Assembly (NCBI GenBank): GCA_035562355.1
Contig: DATMXU010000091.1
Span: forward strand, 1 to 31,916
DNA from: Pseudoflavonifractor sp035562355
Lineage (GTDB): Bacteria; Bacillota; Clostridia; Oscillospirales; Oscillospiraceae
Direction: 5' to 3'
Length of the DNA stretch: 31,916 bases
Shown: positions 8,711 to 15,854 of the stretch, in pieces
Position numbering within the stretch: the stretch's first letter is position 1
Layout of the letters: each line of letters opens with the position of its first letter
Position numbers and translations under genes: made by a program
The notes under the pieces: generated by a model
What the model was told of the DNA's origin: nothing
The model's database searches: none
What the model saw: the letters and a program-made list of their open reading frames with translations, nothing else

Positions 8711-8900
8711 TTCTCCACGCCCCCGGCCAGCTTATTTATGGAGGCCCCTCCTTATATAAAGAGATCAGAGTGACTATAATACTAATATGCGGTGCTCAGG
8801 CGGGCACGGGAGGGGGAGCCGGATCAAAGACAGGCCATACCGCCCAAGGTTTTTAAAATTCTGCACAATATAGCGGGGGAAGGTTTGCTCTTTTTCACAA
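8711..8900 (+). other. Non-coding stretch with a possible extra promoter
   Basis: I see no credible coding sequence here. A TATAAT box stands at 8775-8780 without a good -35 partner, and the sequence that follows can fold with GCGGT (8789-8793) against ACCGC (8839-8843) and GTGC/GCAC pairing inside. It could be the start of a short RNA or simply spacer; I cannot match it to a known riboswitch. Confidence 0.3.
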
Positions 8901-8929
8901 TTGACAGTGGTAGGCGGGGACGCTATACT
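8901..8929 (+). promoter_or_regulatory. Housekeeping sigma promoter of the NCS2 permease gene
   Basis: TTGACA (8901-8906) and TATACT (8924-8929) are separated by exactly 17 bp, a near-perfect sigma-A type promoter. Transcription would start about 8936, giving a leader of roughly 200 bases before the permease ATG. The -10 region (GCTATACTTA) is nearly identical to that of the promoter before the second SLH gene. Confidence 0.85.
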
Positions 8930-8943
8930 TACCATATCACGCT

Positions 8944-9033
8944 CGATCAAAAGTTTTTTGGGCAACAAAAAATTTTTTTGAAGTAGGCTTGCCGTCCTCC
9001 CCCGGGTGGGGGTTTTAATAAACGTTTTGATCG
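8944..9033 (+). promoter_or_regulatory. Structured mRNA leader, candidate regulatory RNA
   Basis: A closing helix CGATCAAAA (8944-8952) with TTTTGATCG (9025-9033) encloses two further helices: GGCAA (8961-8965) with TTGCC (8989-8993), and CCCCC (8999-9003) with GGGGG (9008-9012). The last is followed by TTTT and could act as a terminator. The closing helix starts within about ten bases of the predicted transcript start, as in many riboswitches. I do not see the conserved loop sequences of purine, preQ1 or tetrahydrofolate riboswitches or of a PyrR site, so the class is unknown. A second GC-rich palindrome (GCCGCGCGCGGC, about 9059-9070) lies nearer the gene. Confidence 0.45.
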
Positions 9034-9133
9034 GAAAGGAGCGAGTAGGAGAGGAAGAGCCGCGCGCGGCGCGGCACAGAGATGTGATCTATGAGAGGGA
9101 TTTGAGTGAACAAAACAAGAGAGAGGTGCTTTC

Positions 9134-10528
9134 ATGAAAAACAGCGCGCAAAGCTCCGGCAGCGGGGCCCTGTTCCAGCTCAACGGTAAGCCGTCAGTTG
9201 GCGTAGCTCTGCCCCAGGCTCTGCAGCATATTTTGGCCATGCTGGTGGGTAACATTACGCCCCCCATGCTGATCGCGGCCACCCTGGGCTTGCCGGATGA
9301 GGACAAGATCATTCTGGTCCAGGCCGCCATGCTCATCGGCGGTATCACCACCATTGTGCAGCTTTTCCCCATCTTTGGCTTTGGCATGGGGCTGCCCAAC
9401 GTCATGGGCGTGGCCTTTGCCTATATGCCCATCCTGACCGCCATCGGCAAGGCGGCGCTGGATGCCGGCGGTACGCCCGAGGATGCCATCGCCACGATTT
9501 TTGGCGCGCAGCTGGCCGCCGCCTTCCTGTCCATCTTTATCGGCATGGCAATGGGCAAGATCCGCAAATTCTTTCCGCCCATCGTCAGCGGCACCGTGGT
9601 GCTCAGCATCGGCTTATCCCTGTACGGCACCGCTATCAACTATATGGCCGGCAACACCGGCAGCAGCCCTGTCGAGTCTGTGCGCGCTACCTTCGGCGAG
9701 CCCCGTTTCTGGGTCCTGGCCATAATCACTCTGGCCGTTACCCTGGCCTGCAACCTCTATGGCAAGGGCTACGTCAAGGTGTCCGGCATGCTCATCGGCA
9801 TCGGCGTGGGTTACATCGTAGCCTTGATCTGGGGCATGGTTTCGGGCAGCCCCATGATCAAGTTTGAGGACATTGCCTCCGCCAAATGGATTGCCGCCCC
9901 CCACTTCCTGAAATGGGGCATCATCTTCGACCCCGCCGCGATTTTGTCCATGGTGCTGATGTATATCGTCCAGGCCGTGCAGACCATCGGCGACGTGTCC
10001 TCCACCGCCATCGGCGGCTTTGGGCGCGAGTCCACGGACGCTGAGCTGGGCGGCGCCATCAAGGGCCAGGGCATCTGCGGCATGCTGGGCGCGCTCATCG
10101 GCGGCCTGCCCACCGATCCGTACAGCCAGAACGTTGGCCTCATCGTCACCACAAAGGTGGTTGCCAAGCGGGTCTTCGTGCTGGTGGGCGGCATCATCAT
10201 TGCCGCCGGGTTCCTGCCCAAGTTCGGCGCGGTGATGACCACCATCCCGTACCCCATCCTGGGCGGCGCCACCATGGTGGTCTTCGCTGCCATCACCATG
10301 TCGGGCATCCAGCTCATCTCCGAGCAGCCCCTCAACTACCGCAACCGCATCATCGTCGGCGTATCACTGGCCCTGGGCGTGGGCATCTATATGGTCCCCA
10401 ACTCCCTCCAGTACGCGCCCGACATGGTGCAGAACATCATTGGCAAGTCCCCCATCGTGCTCTCCTTCCTGGTGGTATTCTTCCTCAATATGATCGTTCC
10501 CAAGGACGACACCCCCGAGAGGGAGTAA
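9134..10528 (+). CDS. Nucleobase permease, NCS2 family (xanthine/uric acid/uracil type)
   Basis: This 464-residue, strongly hydrophobic protein is a nucleobase:cation symporter-2. It has the conserved Gln-His pair of the first helix (LPQALQHILAM, about 27-37), the GFGMGLPNVMG segment (about 81-91) and the family signature QNVGLIVTTK (about 333-342, pattern QNxGxxxxTK), with 12-14 predicted membrane helices. The glycine-rich helix pattern and the QN signature favour the xanthine/uric acid branch over uracil, but substrate choice cannot be fixed from sequence alone. GAGAGAGGTG precedes the ATG. The gene is monocistronic, with its own promoter, a structured leader and a strong terminator, which suggests regulation by a small-molecule signal at the RNA level (inference). 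Confidence 0.92.
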   Translation: MKNSAQSSGSGALFQLNGKPSVGVALPQALQHILAMLVGNITPPMLIAATLGLPDEDKIILVQAAMLIGGITTIVQLFPIFGFGMGLPNVMGVAFAYMPILTAIGKAALDAGGTPEDAIATIFGAQLAAAFLSIFIGMAMGKIRKFFPPIVSGTVVLSIGLSLYGTAINYMAGNTGSSPVESVRATFGEPRFWVLAIITLAVTLACNLYGKGYVKVSGMLIGIGVGYIVALIWGMVSGSPMIKFEDIASAKWIAAPHFLKWGIIFDPAAILSMVLMYIVQAVQTIGDVSSTAIGGFGRESTDAELGGAIKGQGICGMLGALIGGLPTDPYSQNVGLIVTTKVVAKRVFVLVGGIIIAAGFLPKFGAVMTTIPYPILGGATMVVFAAITMSGIQLISEQPLNYRNRIIVGVSLALGVGIYMVPNSLQYAPDMVQNIIGKSPIVLSFLVVFFLNMIVPKDDTPERE

Positions 10529-10555
10529 GCCCCTGCGGTATCCCGAGATAGGTTT

Positions 10556-10598
10556 GATCAGCCCCCGTTTCCGTCGGAAACGGGGGCTGATCTTATTT
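10556..10598 (+). terminator. Strong intrinsic terminator of the NCS2 permease gene
   Basis: A perfect 17-bp stem (10556-10572 with 10576-10592) with a three-base loop is followed by TTATTTA. It begins 27 bp after the permease stop. The stem is a near-perfect inverted repeat, so it could also stop transcription from the other side. Confidence 0.9.
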
Positions 10599-10658
10599 AG
10601 AGGTGGGCCGCGGGGGAACAAATTTTTCCGTCCACCGTCTAAAAATGGCAGCTACCGG

Positions 10659-10701
10659 TTGCTTTTTACGGGGCGGGCGGCTATACTTATGTTAAGTATA
10701 G
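10659..10701 (+). promoter_or_regulatory. Promoter of second SLH gene with a palindrome over the -10 box
   Basis: TTGCTT (10659-10664) and TATACT (10682-10687) are 17 bp apart. The -10 box lies inside a perfect 9-bp inverted repeat, CTATACTTA (10681-10689) and TAAGTATAG (10693-10701), with a TGT centre. A dyad of this size centred just upstream of the start point is a typical repressor operator; it would also give the RNA polymerase start region unusual symmetry. The binding protein is not encoded next to it. Confidence 0.65.
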
Positions 10702-10742
10702 CCACCGAAGAAAACGATGCTTTTACAGCTTGGAGGTACGCT

Positions 10743-13115
10743 ATGAGAGGAAAAAAACTCCTGTCCTGTCTTCTGGCCGCGGCGCTCTGTCTGCCGGGGT
10801 TCACGCTGCCCGCCGCCGCCGCATCCTTCCCCGATGCAGCTGCGGAGGGGGAGTGGGCCGTTCCATATATCAACGACACGGTCGCCAAGGGCATCTTTAT
10901 CGGCATTGAGGAGAACGGCGTGATGAAATTCGTCCCCGGCAAGCCCATCAGTGCCAGCGAGGTGCTTGCCGTCTGCGCCCGCATCGCGGTGGACAGCGAG
11001 ACCCGCGCCGATATCGGCGCCGACAGGGCCGCACAGATCGAGGGCCTCATGGGGGACGAGCAGACGTGGTTTCATAAGGAGTACGCCGTCTGCCTGGAGA
11101 GTGGTATTCTCACCTACCCCGAGCTGAAGGAGCTCTACCAGAGCAAGGCCCTCACCCAGCCCATCTCCAAAGAGGACTTCGACGTCTACCTGGTGCGGGC
11201 TCTGCAGCTGGAACCCATGGCAAAGAGCTTGCCCTCTTATAACCTGAGCTTTACCGATAAAAAGGATATCACGGTGGGCCATGAGCCCTACATCTATGTC
11301 CTCAATATGTATGGCATCATCACCGGCACCGAGACGGGCGCGTTCCAGCCCAAGAGCAACGTGAACCGGGCTGTGGCCGCCGCCATGCTCTCCCGTGCCA
11401 CCGATTTTATGGAGGAGAACGGCACCAGCGTGGAGCTGCCCGAGTACGCCGACTACGACAGCTGGGAGGCCGGCGCCATCGTCAGCGCGGCGGCGGGGGA
11501 CAAGGGGGTCATCCTCCTCACCCTGACAAATGAGCTCTCGGGGTCCAAGGTCCTCTCGCTCCTGTCCGACGCGCCCATCTATGAAAACAGCATGCTGGTG
11601 GACAAGACCGTGCTCAAGGCGGGTACCTATGCCCGGGTCAACATGGACTCGGACGGGGGGATCATCAGCGTGCGGCTCTCCGGCAGTGTGCAGACCTATG
11701 CCGGCAGCGTGGTGGGCATCTCGGAGGACGCGATCATGCTCAGCGTGGACGGCGCCACCAAGACCATGGGTTATGACCGTTTCACCGAGGTGCAGGTGGG
11801 CGGCAAGGTGGGTGACCGGAGCCTGATTGACCTGGACGCCGGATACGCCACCGCCACCTGCCGGGTGGATAAACTCGGACATATGGTGGCCATGACCCTC
11901 ACCGGAGGTACCCGCCAGGAGGAGGGACTGGTCAGCAGTGTGGAGAGCATTGCCACCGGCGGCACCGCTCTGACGGTCTCCGGGTTTGACGGGCAGCTCC
12001 AGAAGTATACCGTCCCCACCGGCGCGGCTGTCACTGCCAACGGGCTTGCCCTCTCCTCCGGCACCATCGGCTCCAGCTATGTGGGCTGCTATGTGGCCCT
12101 CCGGGTCTCTAACGACAACGCCAGCAGCGTGGTCACCGCCGAGCTGGACACCGCCACCAAGTACATCCAGGGCGCGGTCAAGGCCATCGGGAGCGACAAC
12201 GGCGCCGACACCGTCACCCTCAACGATCTCTCCACCAACAAAGCCACTACCTATAAAGTTGCCTCCCGTGCCACCTTTGCCTATCAGAATTCCGCCATCA
12301 CTTACGGCAGCATTCAGAAGGACTGGTTCGTCACCGTGCGCATCTCCGGCGGGGAGCTGGCCGCGATGTGGGCCTATCCCGGTTCCAGCATCGTTGAGGG
12401 GACCGTCTCCAGCATTGCTTTCCCCACGGGCAGCACCAAGCAGGTCATCGCCGTCACCAGGGCAGACGGTTCGGTCGTCAGTTTCGAGTTCGACCTCTCC
12501 GGCACCTTGCCCGAGGTCAAGCGCAGCGGCAAGACCAGCTCTCTCGACAAGCTGCGCACCGGCGACGTGGTGAAGGTCACCAGCCGGTATAACGCCGTCA
12601 CCTTGATTGAGGCTACCCCCCAGGGCGCCAACCTGGCTGGTACCATCGCTGAGATCACCCAGACCACCACCGGCGTCACCCTCACGGTGGAGCTGGATGG
12701 GGGCGCGGGTACCAGGACCTATACCGTCGGTACCGGCGTATCGGTCACCAAGGGCGGGACGACCATCTCCATGTATGACCTGAGGGTGGGCTACCACGTG
12801 GCCATGGTCGCCAGCTCCGATCAGGTGTCCTCCATCGACGTGGATAAGGCCGCCGCCAGCAGCGGCAACCAGATCAGCGGCACGGTCATCCTGGTAAATA
12901 CCACGGATAAGACCTTCCTCTTCCGCCCCAGCGGGAGCGGCTCCTCCGATCAGCCCGTCACCGTTCTGGTCCCCACCGGTACGACGATCCAGGATGTGTC
13001 GGGCGGCGGCATCACCAATATCAGCCTCAGTAAGCTGACCAGCGGCGACACACTGGATATCTACGGCGCCTACGTGAACGATCAGTTCAAGGCAACGCTG
13101 ATTGTCCGCAGATAG
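10743..13115 (+). CDS. Large SLH-domain cell-surface protein
   Basis: The 790-residue product begins with a clear signal peptide (basic MRGKK, hydrophobic core, cleavage after about AAA 25-27). SLH-like modules follow at about 28-80 (FPDAAAEGEWAVPYIND...FVPGKPISASEVLAV) and about 167-222 (FTDKK...GITGTETGAFQPKSNVNRAVAAAM), with a more diverged one between. The remaining 560 residues are repetitive, Thr/Ser/Gly/Val-rich beta-type sequence (for example GTVSSIAFPTGSTKQ, SGTVILVNTTDKTF) of a kind seen in clostridial wall proteins. I recognise no catalytic domain. The ATG at 10743 has GGAGG six bases upstream; an in-frame start 189 bases earlier lies upstream of the promoter and inside the preceding terminator and is rejected. 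The build is like the SLH protein of the exporter operon. Confidence 0.88.
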   Translation: MRGKKLLSCLLAAALCLPGFTLPAAAASFPDAAAEGEWAVPYINDTVAKGIFIGIEENGVMKFVPGKPISASEVLAVCARIAVDSETRADIGADRAAQIEGLMGDEQTWFHKEYAVCLESGILTYPELKELYQSKALTQPISKEDFDVYLVRALQLEPMAKSLPSYNLSFTDKKDITVGHEPYIYVLNMYGIITGTETGAFQPKSNVNRAVAAAMLSRATDFMEENGTSVELPEYADYDSWEAGAIVSAAAGDKGVILLTLTNELSGSKVLSLLSDAPIYENSMLVDKTVLKAGTYARVNMDSDGGIISVRLSGSVQTYAGSVVGISEDAIMLSVDGATKTMGYDRFTEVQVGGKVGDRSLIDLDAGYATATCRVDKLGHMVAMTLTGGTRQEEGLVSSVESIATGGTALTVSGFDGQLQKYTVPTGAAVTANGLALSSGTIGSSYVGCYVALRVSNDNASSVVTAELDTATKYIQGAVKAIGSDNGADTVTLNDLSTNKATTYKVASRATFAYQNSAITYGSIQKDWFVTVRISGGELAAMWAYPGSSIVEGTVSSIAFPTGSTKQVIAVTRADGSVVSFEFDLSGTLPEVKRSGKTSSLDKLRTGDVVKVTSRYNAVTLIEATPQGANLAGTIAEITQTTTGVTLTVELDGGAGTRTYTVGTGVSVTKGGTTISMYDLRVGYHVAMVASSDQVSSIDVDKAAASSGNQISGTVILVNTTDKTFLFRPSGSGSSDQPVTVLVPTGTTIQDVSGGGITNISLSKLTSGDTLDIYGAYVNDQFKATLIVRR

Positions 13116-13141
13116 ACGCGCAGAGCAGATAGGACTTTTCG

Positions 13142-13173
13142 CGCCCGGACCGCCATGGTCCGGGCGTGATTTC
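13142..13173 (+). terminator. Terminator after the second SLH gene
   Basis: A perfect 10-bp GC-rich stem (13142-13151 with 13157-13166) with a GCCAT loop is followed by TGATTTCT. It lies 26 bp after the stop codon and separates the surface-protein gene from the ribosomal operon promoter. Confidence 0.75.
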
Positions 13174-13234
13174 TGCGCGGGGAAGGGAAAAGCTGCGCCA
13201 TCCCCAAAAAACTTAAAAAATACCGCGCAAACCC

Positions 13235-13263
13235 TTGACATTGGGCCCAGCTTGCGATATTAT
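13235..13263 (+). promoter_or_regulatory. Main promoter of the S10-spc-alpha ribosomal operon
   Basis: TTGACA (13235-13240) and TATTAT (13258-13263) with a 17-bp spacer form a near-consensus housekeeping promoter. The start point would be near 13270, giving a leader of about 240 bases before rpsJ. A-rich sequence (CCCCAAAAAACTTAAAAAATA, 13202-13222) just upstream could serve as an UP element, as expected for a strong ribosomal promoter. Confidence 0.88.
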
Positions 13264-13384
13264 ATCAAAGCGCCTGTTCTGGGCGCAACTGCGATGATGC
13301 GGGAGATTGCGGCGCAAGCCGGTAACTTCCGCGGAGTATGTCCGTTGATCGGGCGGCTGAGAGGTCTGTGCACGGGCGTATATC

Positions 13385-13430
13385 GCCGGCGCATGGATAA
13401 AACCGGCCTGTTTCAAGCGCCGGTTTTCTT
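13385..13430 (+). promoter_or_regulatory. Attenuator-like structure in the S10 operon leader
   Basis: AAAACCGGC (13399-13407) pairs with GCCGGTTTT (13419-13427) and is followed by CTTC, giving a hairpin of the intrinsic terminator kind about 80 bases before rpsJ. Just upstream, GCCGG (13385-13389) can pair with the left arm (13403-13407), and CCGGCGC (13386-13392) with the right arm (13417-13423), so mutually exclusive folds exist. This suggests transcription attenuation in the leader. I find no T-box or known ribosomal-protein leader signature. Confidence 0.5.
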
Positions 13431-13508
13431 CATGTCACGGAGTGATACGCACGATACCGTGGATAAAAAATCTCTCACCTCCCAAACCGATTAAGGAGGA
13501 AAAACACC

Positions 13509-13823
13509 ATGGCAGCTCAGAAAGAAATGATTCGCATTCGGCTCAAGGCTTATGACCACCAGCTCATCGACCAGAGCGCCGAGAAGATCGTAGAGACCGC
13601 CAAGCGCACCGGCGCCTCCGTCTCCGGCCCAATCCCTCTGCCCACCAAGAAAGAGGTGGTCACCATCCTGCGCGCCGTCCATAAGTACAAGGATAGCCGC
13701 GAGCAGTTTGAGCGCCGCACCCACAAGCGCCTCATCGACGTCATTAAGCCCTCCCCCAAGACCGTCGAGGCACTGATGACTCTTGAGCTCCCCGCCGGCG
13801 TGGAGATCGAGATCAAGCTCTAA
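13509..13823 (+). CDS. rpsJ: 30S ribosomal protein S10
   Basis: The 104-residue product is S10, a 30S head protein that also acts as NusE in antitermination. The sequence has the family's IRIRLKAYDHQLID start (about 8-21), the central GPIPLPTKK (38-46) and the RRTHKRLIDVIKPSPKTVEALMTLELPAGVEIEI C-terminal half. AAGGAGG lies upstream of the ATG. It is the first gene of the operon, behind a long leader, and is separated from rplC by an unusual 356-bp hairpin-rich gap instead of the short spacing normal for this junction. Confidence 0.98.
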   Translation: MAAQKEMIRIRLKAYDHQLIDQSAEKIVETAKRTGASVSGPIPLPTKKEVVTILRAVHKYKDSREQFERRTHKRLIDVIKPSPKTVEALMTLELPAGVEIEIKL

Positions 13824-13832
13824 CTCCCGCAT

Positions 13833-14122
13833 CTCCAAATCAAAGCCCAGCGCAGTGGGTTTGATTTGGAGAGGAAAAGCAAGGAATCGAGCGGAGTTTT
13901 CACCGTCGGGTGGAAACGGAGCTTAGTGGACTTTGCTTTGACGAGTTTGCACCGCAGTCCGCCGCGTTTTGAGGCGGACGGGTCATGTTTGACGTTTCCA
14001 ATTCGCGAAGCGAATCAAATCCCAGAGCGTTTTTCGGGGAATTCACTTCCCCGAAAAACACCCCGACCCGCGCGTGGAGCGCGAAACCGGGGTGCCCGCG
14101 AGGGGTATGAGATACCCCTCGC
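13833..14122 (+). repeat. Array of seven consecutive hairpins between rpsJ and rplC
   Basis: The gap holds inverted repeats packed end to end: 13833-13849 with 13856-13871; 13896-13904 with 13909-13917; 13957-13963 with 13973-13979; 14001-14006 with 14010-14015; 14029-14040 with 14048-14059; 14059-14065 with 14088-14094 (with an inner CGCGC/GCGCG pair); and 14098-14108 with 14112-14122. None is followed by a T run, so they are unlikely to be terminators. Short motifs recur (GAGCGGAG and GAGCGGAGCGAG). The composition differs from that of the neighbouring genes. It resembles a composite intergenic palindromic repeat element rather than a gene; the open frame at 13866-14165 running through it is not credible. 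Confidence 0.75.
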
Positions 14123-14179
14123 GCAGCTGAGCGGAGCGAGGCGTCAAACCAATAACCTAATTTAAGGAGGAAAAACCAC

Positions 14180-14905
14180 ATGGAAAAGGCCATTATCGGC
14201 AGGAAGATCGGCATGTCCCAGATCTTCACGGAAGCCGGCAAGGTCATCCCGGTCACCGTCATTGAGGCGGGCCCCTGCACCGTCGTGCAGAAGAAGACCG
14301 TGGAAAAGGACGGTTACAACGCCGTTCAGCTCGGCTTTGAGGATATCGCCGAGCGCAAGCTCACCAAGCCCGAGCTGGGGCACCTGAAGAAGGCGGGAGA
14401 CGCCCGCAAGAAGGTCCTCAAGGAGTTCGACCTCAAGAACTACGAGACCCTCAACGTGGGCGACGTTCTTACCGCTGAGACCTTTGCCGCGGGCGACCGG
14501 GTGGACGTCACCGGCATCAGCAAGGGCAAGGGCTACGCGGGCGTCGTCAAGCGCTATGGCGCCGGGCGCACTCCTATGAGCCACGGCGGCGGCCCCGTCC
14601 ACCGCCACGCGGGCTCCATGGGTCCCGCTACCGACCCCTCCCGCATCTTCAAGGGCAAGATCGGCGCCGGCCACATGGGTCATGAGCAGGTCACCGTCCT
14701 GAATCTGGATGTGGTCACCGTGGACCCGGAGCTGAACCTCATCGCCGTGTACGGTGCGATCCCCGGTCCCAAGGGCGGCATCGTCACCCTGCGCAACAGC
14801 GTGATCAACGTTAGGGAGAAGGGCGTCGCCGCCGACATCTCCAAGAACCCGCAGAAGGCGTCCGGCCGCGGCAATCCCCAGAAGGCCTCTGCGCGTAACC
14901 ACTAA
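14180..14905 (+). CDS. rplC: 50S ribosomal protein L3
   Basis: The 241-residue product is L3, an early-assembly protein near the peptidyl-transferase centre. It shows the family start IIGRKIGMSQIF, the loop GRTPMSHGGGPVHRHAGSMG (about 129-148), which contains the region reaching the active site, and the GHMGHEQVTVLNLDVV segment. Most bacterial L3 proteins end near residue 210. This one continues with a basic tail that contains the duplicated segment NPQKAS (NPQKASGRG then NPQKASARN). TTTAAGGAGG precedes the ATG. The start lies just beyond the hairpin array, so the array is transcribed within the operon message. Confidence 0.98.
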   Translation: MEKAIIGRKIGMSQIFTEAGKVIPVTVIEAGPCTVVQKKTVEKDGYNAVQLGFEDIAERKLTKPELGHLKKAGDARKKVLKEFDLKNYETLNVGDVLTAETFAAGDRVDVTGISKGKGYAGVVKRYGAGRTPMSHGGGPVHRHAGSMGPATDPSRIFKGKIGAGHMGHEQVTVLNLDVVTVDPELNLIAVYGAIPGPKGGIVTLRNSVINVREKGVAADISKNPQKASGRGNPQKASARNH

Positions 14906-14922
14906 GAAAGGAGAGATACCAA

Positions 14923-15543
14923 ATGCCTAAAGCAATCGTTGTTGATATGACCGGCAAGAAGGTCGGCGAAGTGGAGCTCTCCGAGGCTATTTTCGGCATC
15001 GAGCCCAACGCCAACGCCGTCCACGCCGTGGTCAAGAATCACCTGGCCAACTGCCGTCAGGGCACCCAGAGCGCTCTGACCCGCGCCGAGGTCTCCGGCG
15101 GCGGCATCAAGCCCTGGCGCCAGAAGGGCACCGGCCGCGCCCGTCAGGGTTCCACCCGCGCCCCCCAGTGGACCCACGGCGGCATCGTATTTGCCCCCAA
15201 GCCCCGGGACTACAGCTATTCTCTCAACAAAAAGGTCAAGCGCCTGGCCCTTAAGTCCGCTCTCTCCGACCTGGCTAACCAGGGCGGCATCATCGTGGTG
15301 GACGGCCTGAATCTGGGCGAGACCAAGACCAAGGCCATGGCCGCCTTCCTCTCCGGCGTCAACGCCTCTAAGGCCGTCCTGGTCACGCCTGAGGTCAACG
15401 AGAACGTGGTCAAGTCCGCCCGGAACATCCCCGGCGTTACCACCACCACCGCCAAGCTCCTCTCGGTCTACGATATTGTGAACGCCAATCACTTCATTGT
15501 GGACAAGGCTGCGCTGGCTATCATCGAGGAGGTGTTTGCGTAA
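14923..15543 (+). CDS. rplD: 50S ribosomal protein L4
   Basis: The 206-residue product is L4, a 23S rRNA-binding protein whose extended loop lines the peptide exit tunnel. That loop is visible as GGGIKPWRQKGTGRARQGSTRAPQWTHGG (about 64-92), the segment where macrolide-resistance changes occur in other species; I see the usual sequence. In enterobacteria L4 also represses its own operon by acting on the S10 leader; the leader here is different, so that role is not shown. AAAGGAGAG precedes the ATG, and the stop overlaps the rplW start (TAATG). Confidence 0.98.
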   Translation: MPKAIVVDMTGKKVGEVELSEAIFGIEPNANAVHAVVKNHLANCRQGTQSALTRAEVSGGGIKPWRQKGTGRARQGSTRAPQWTHGGIVFAPKPRDYSYSLNKKVKRLALKSALSDLANQGGIIVVDGLNLGETKTKAMAAFLSGVNASKAVLVTPEVNENVVKSARNIPGVTTTTAKLLSVYDIVNANHFIVDKAALAIIEEVFA

Positions 15544-15839
15544 TGGCTACCACCGCTTATGACATTATAAAGCGCCCCATCATCACCGAGCGGTCCATGG
15601 AGGGCGCCGAGCTCAAGAAGTATACCTTCGAGGTGAGCCGGGCCGCCAACAAGATCGAGATCGCCAAGGCTGTCGAGGAGGTCTTCGGCGTCAAGGTCGC
15701 CAAGGTCAACACCCTGAACATGCAGGGCAAGGAGAAACGCACCGGCTCCTATCCCGCCGGCCGCCGCCCCGCCTGGAAGAAGGCAATCGTCACTCTCACC
15801 GAAGACTCTAAGTCCATCGAGTTCTTCGAGGGCGTGTAG
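15543..15839 (+). CDS. rplW: 50S ribosomal protein L23
   Basis: The 98-residue product is L23, at the mouth of the exit tunnel, where trigger factor and SRP dock. The family signature is visible in IIKRPIITERSMEGAE at the start and in VEEVFGVKVAKVNTLNMQGK in the middle, and the length is normal. Its ribosome binding site (GAGGAGGTG, 15526-15534) lies inside the end of rplD, and the start codon shares one base with the rplD stop, so translation is coupled. Confidence 0.98.
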   Translation: MATTAYDIIKRPIITERSMEGAELKKYTFEVSRAANKIEIAKAVEEVFGVKVAKVNTLNMQGKEKRTGSYPAGRRPAWKKAIVTLTEDSKSIEFFEGV

Positions 15840-15854
15840 GAGGAGGAGTAGAAA

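Noticed and set aside
9091..9105. A four-codon upstream open frame in the permease leader
   Set aside because: It has no ribosome binding site and is too short to judge; such frames occur by chance in leaders.
10692..13241. An 849-residue minus-strand open frame opposite the second SLH gene
   Set aside because: It is the antisense shadow of a GC-rich coding gene: His/Gly/Asp-rich with no domain, and the plus-strand frame has signal peptide, SLH modules, promoter and terminator.
13385..13430. A T-box leader upstream of rpsJ
   Set aside because: The conserved T-box antiterminator sequence and specifier-loop features are not visible, and rpsJ is not a usual T-box target.
13866..14165. A 99-residue open frame between rpsJ and rplC
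   Set aside because: It runs straight through seven hairpins, has a skewed Arg/Pro/Ser composition, no ribosome binding site and no recognisable domain. It is an open frame across a repeat element.
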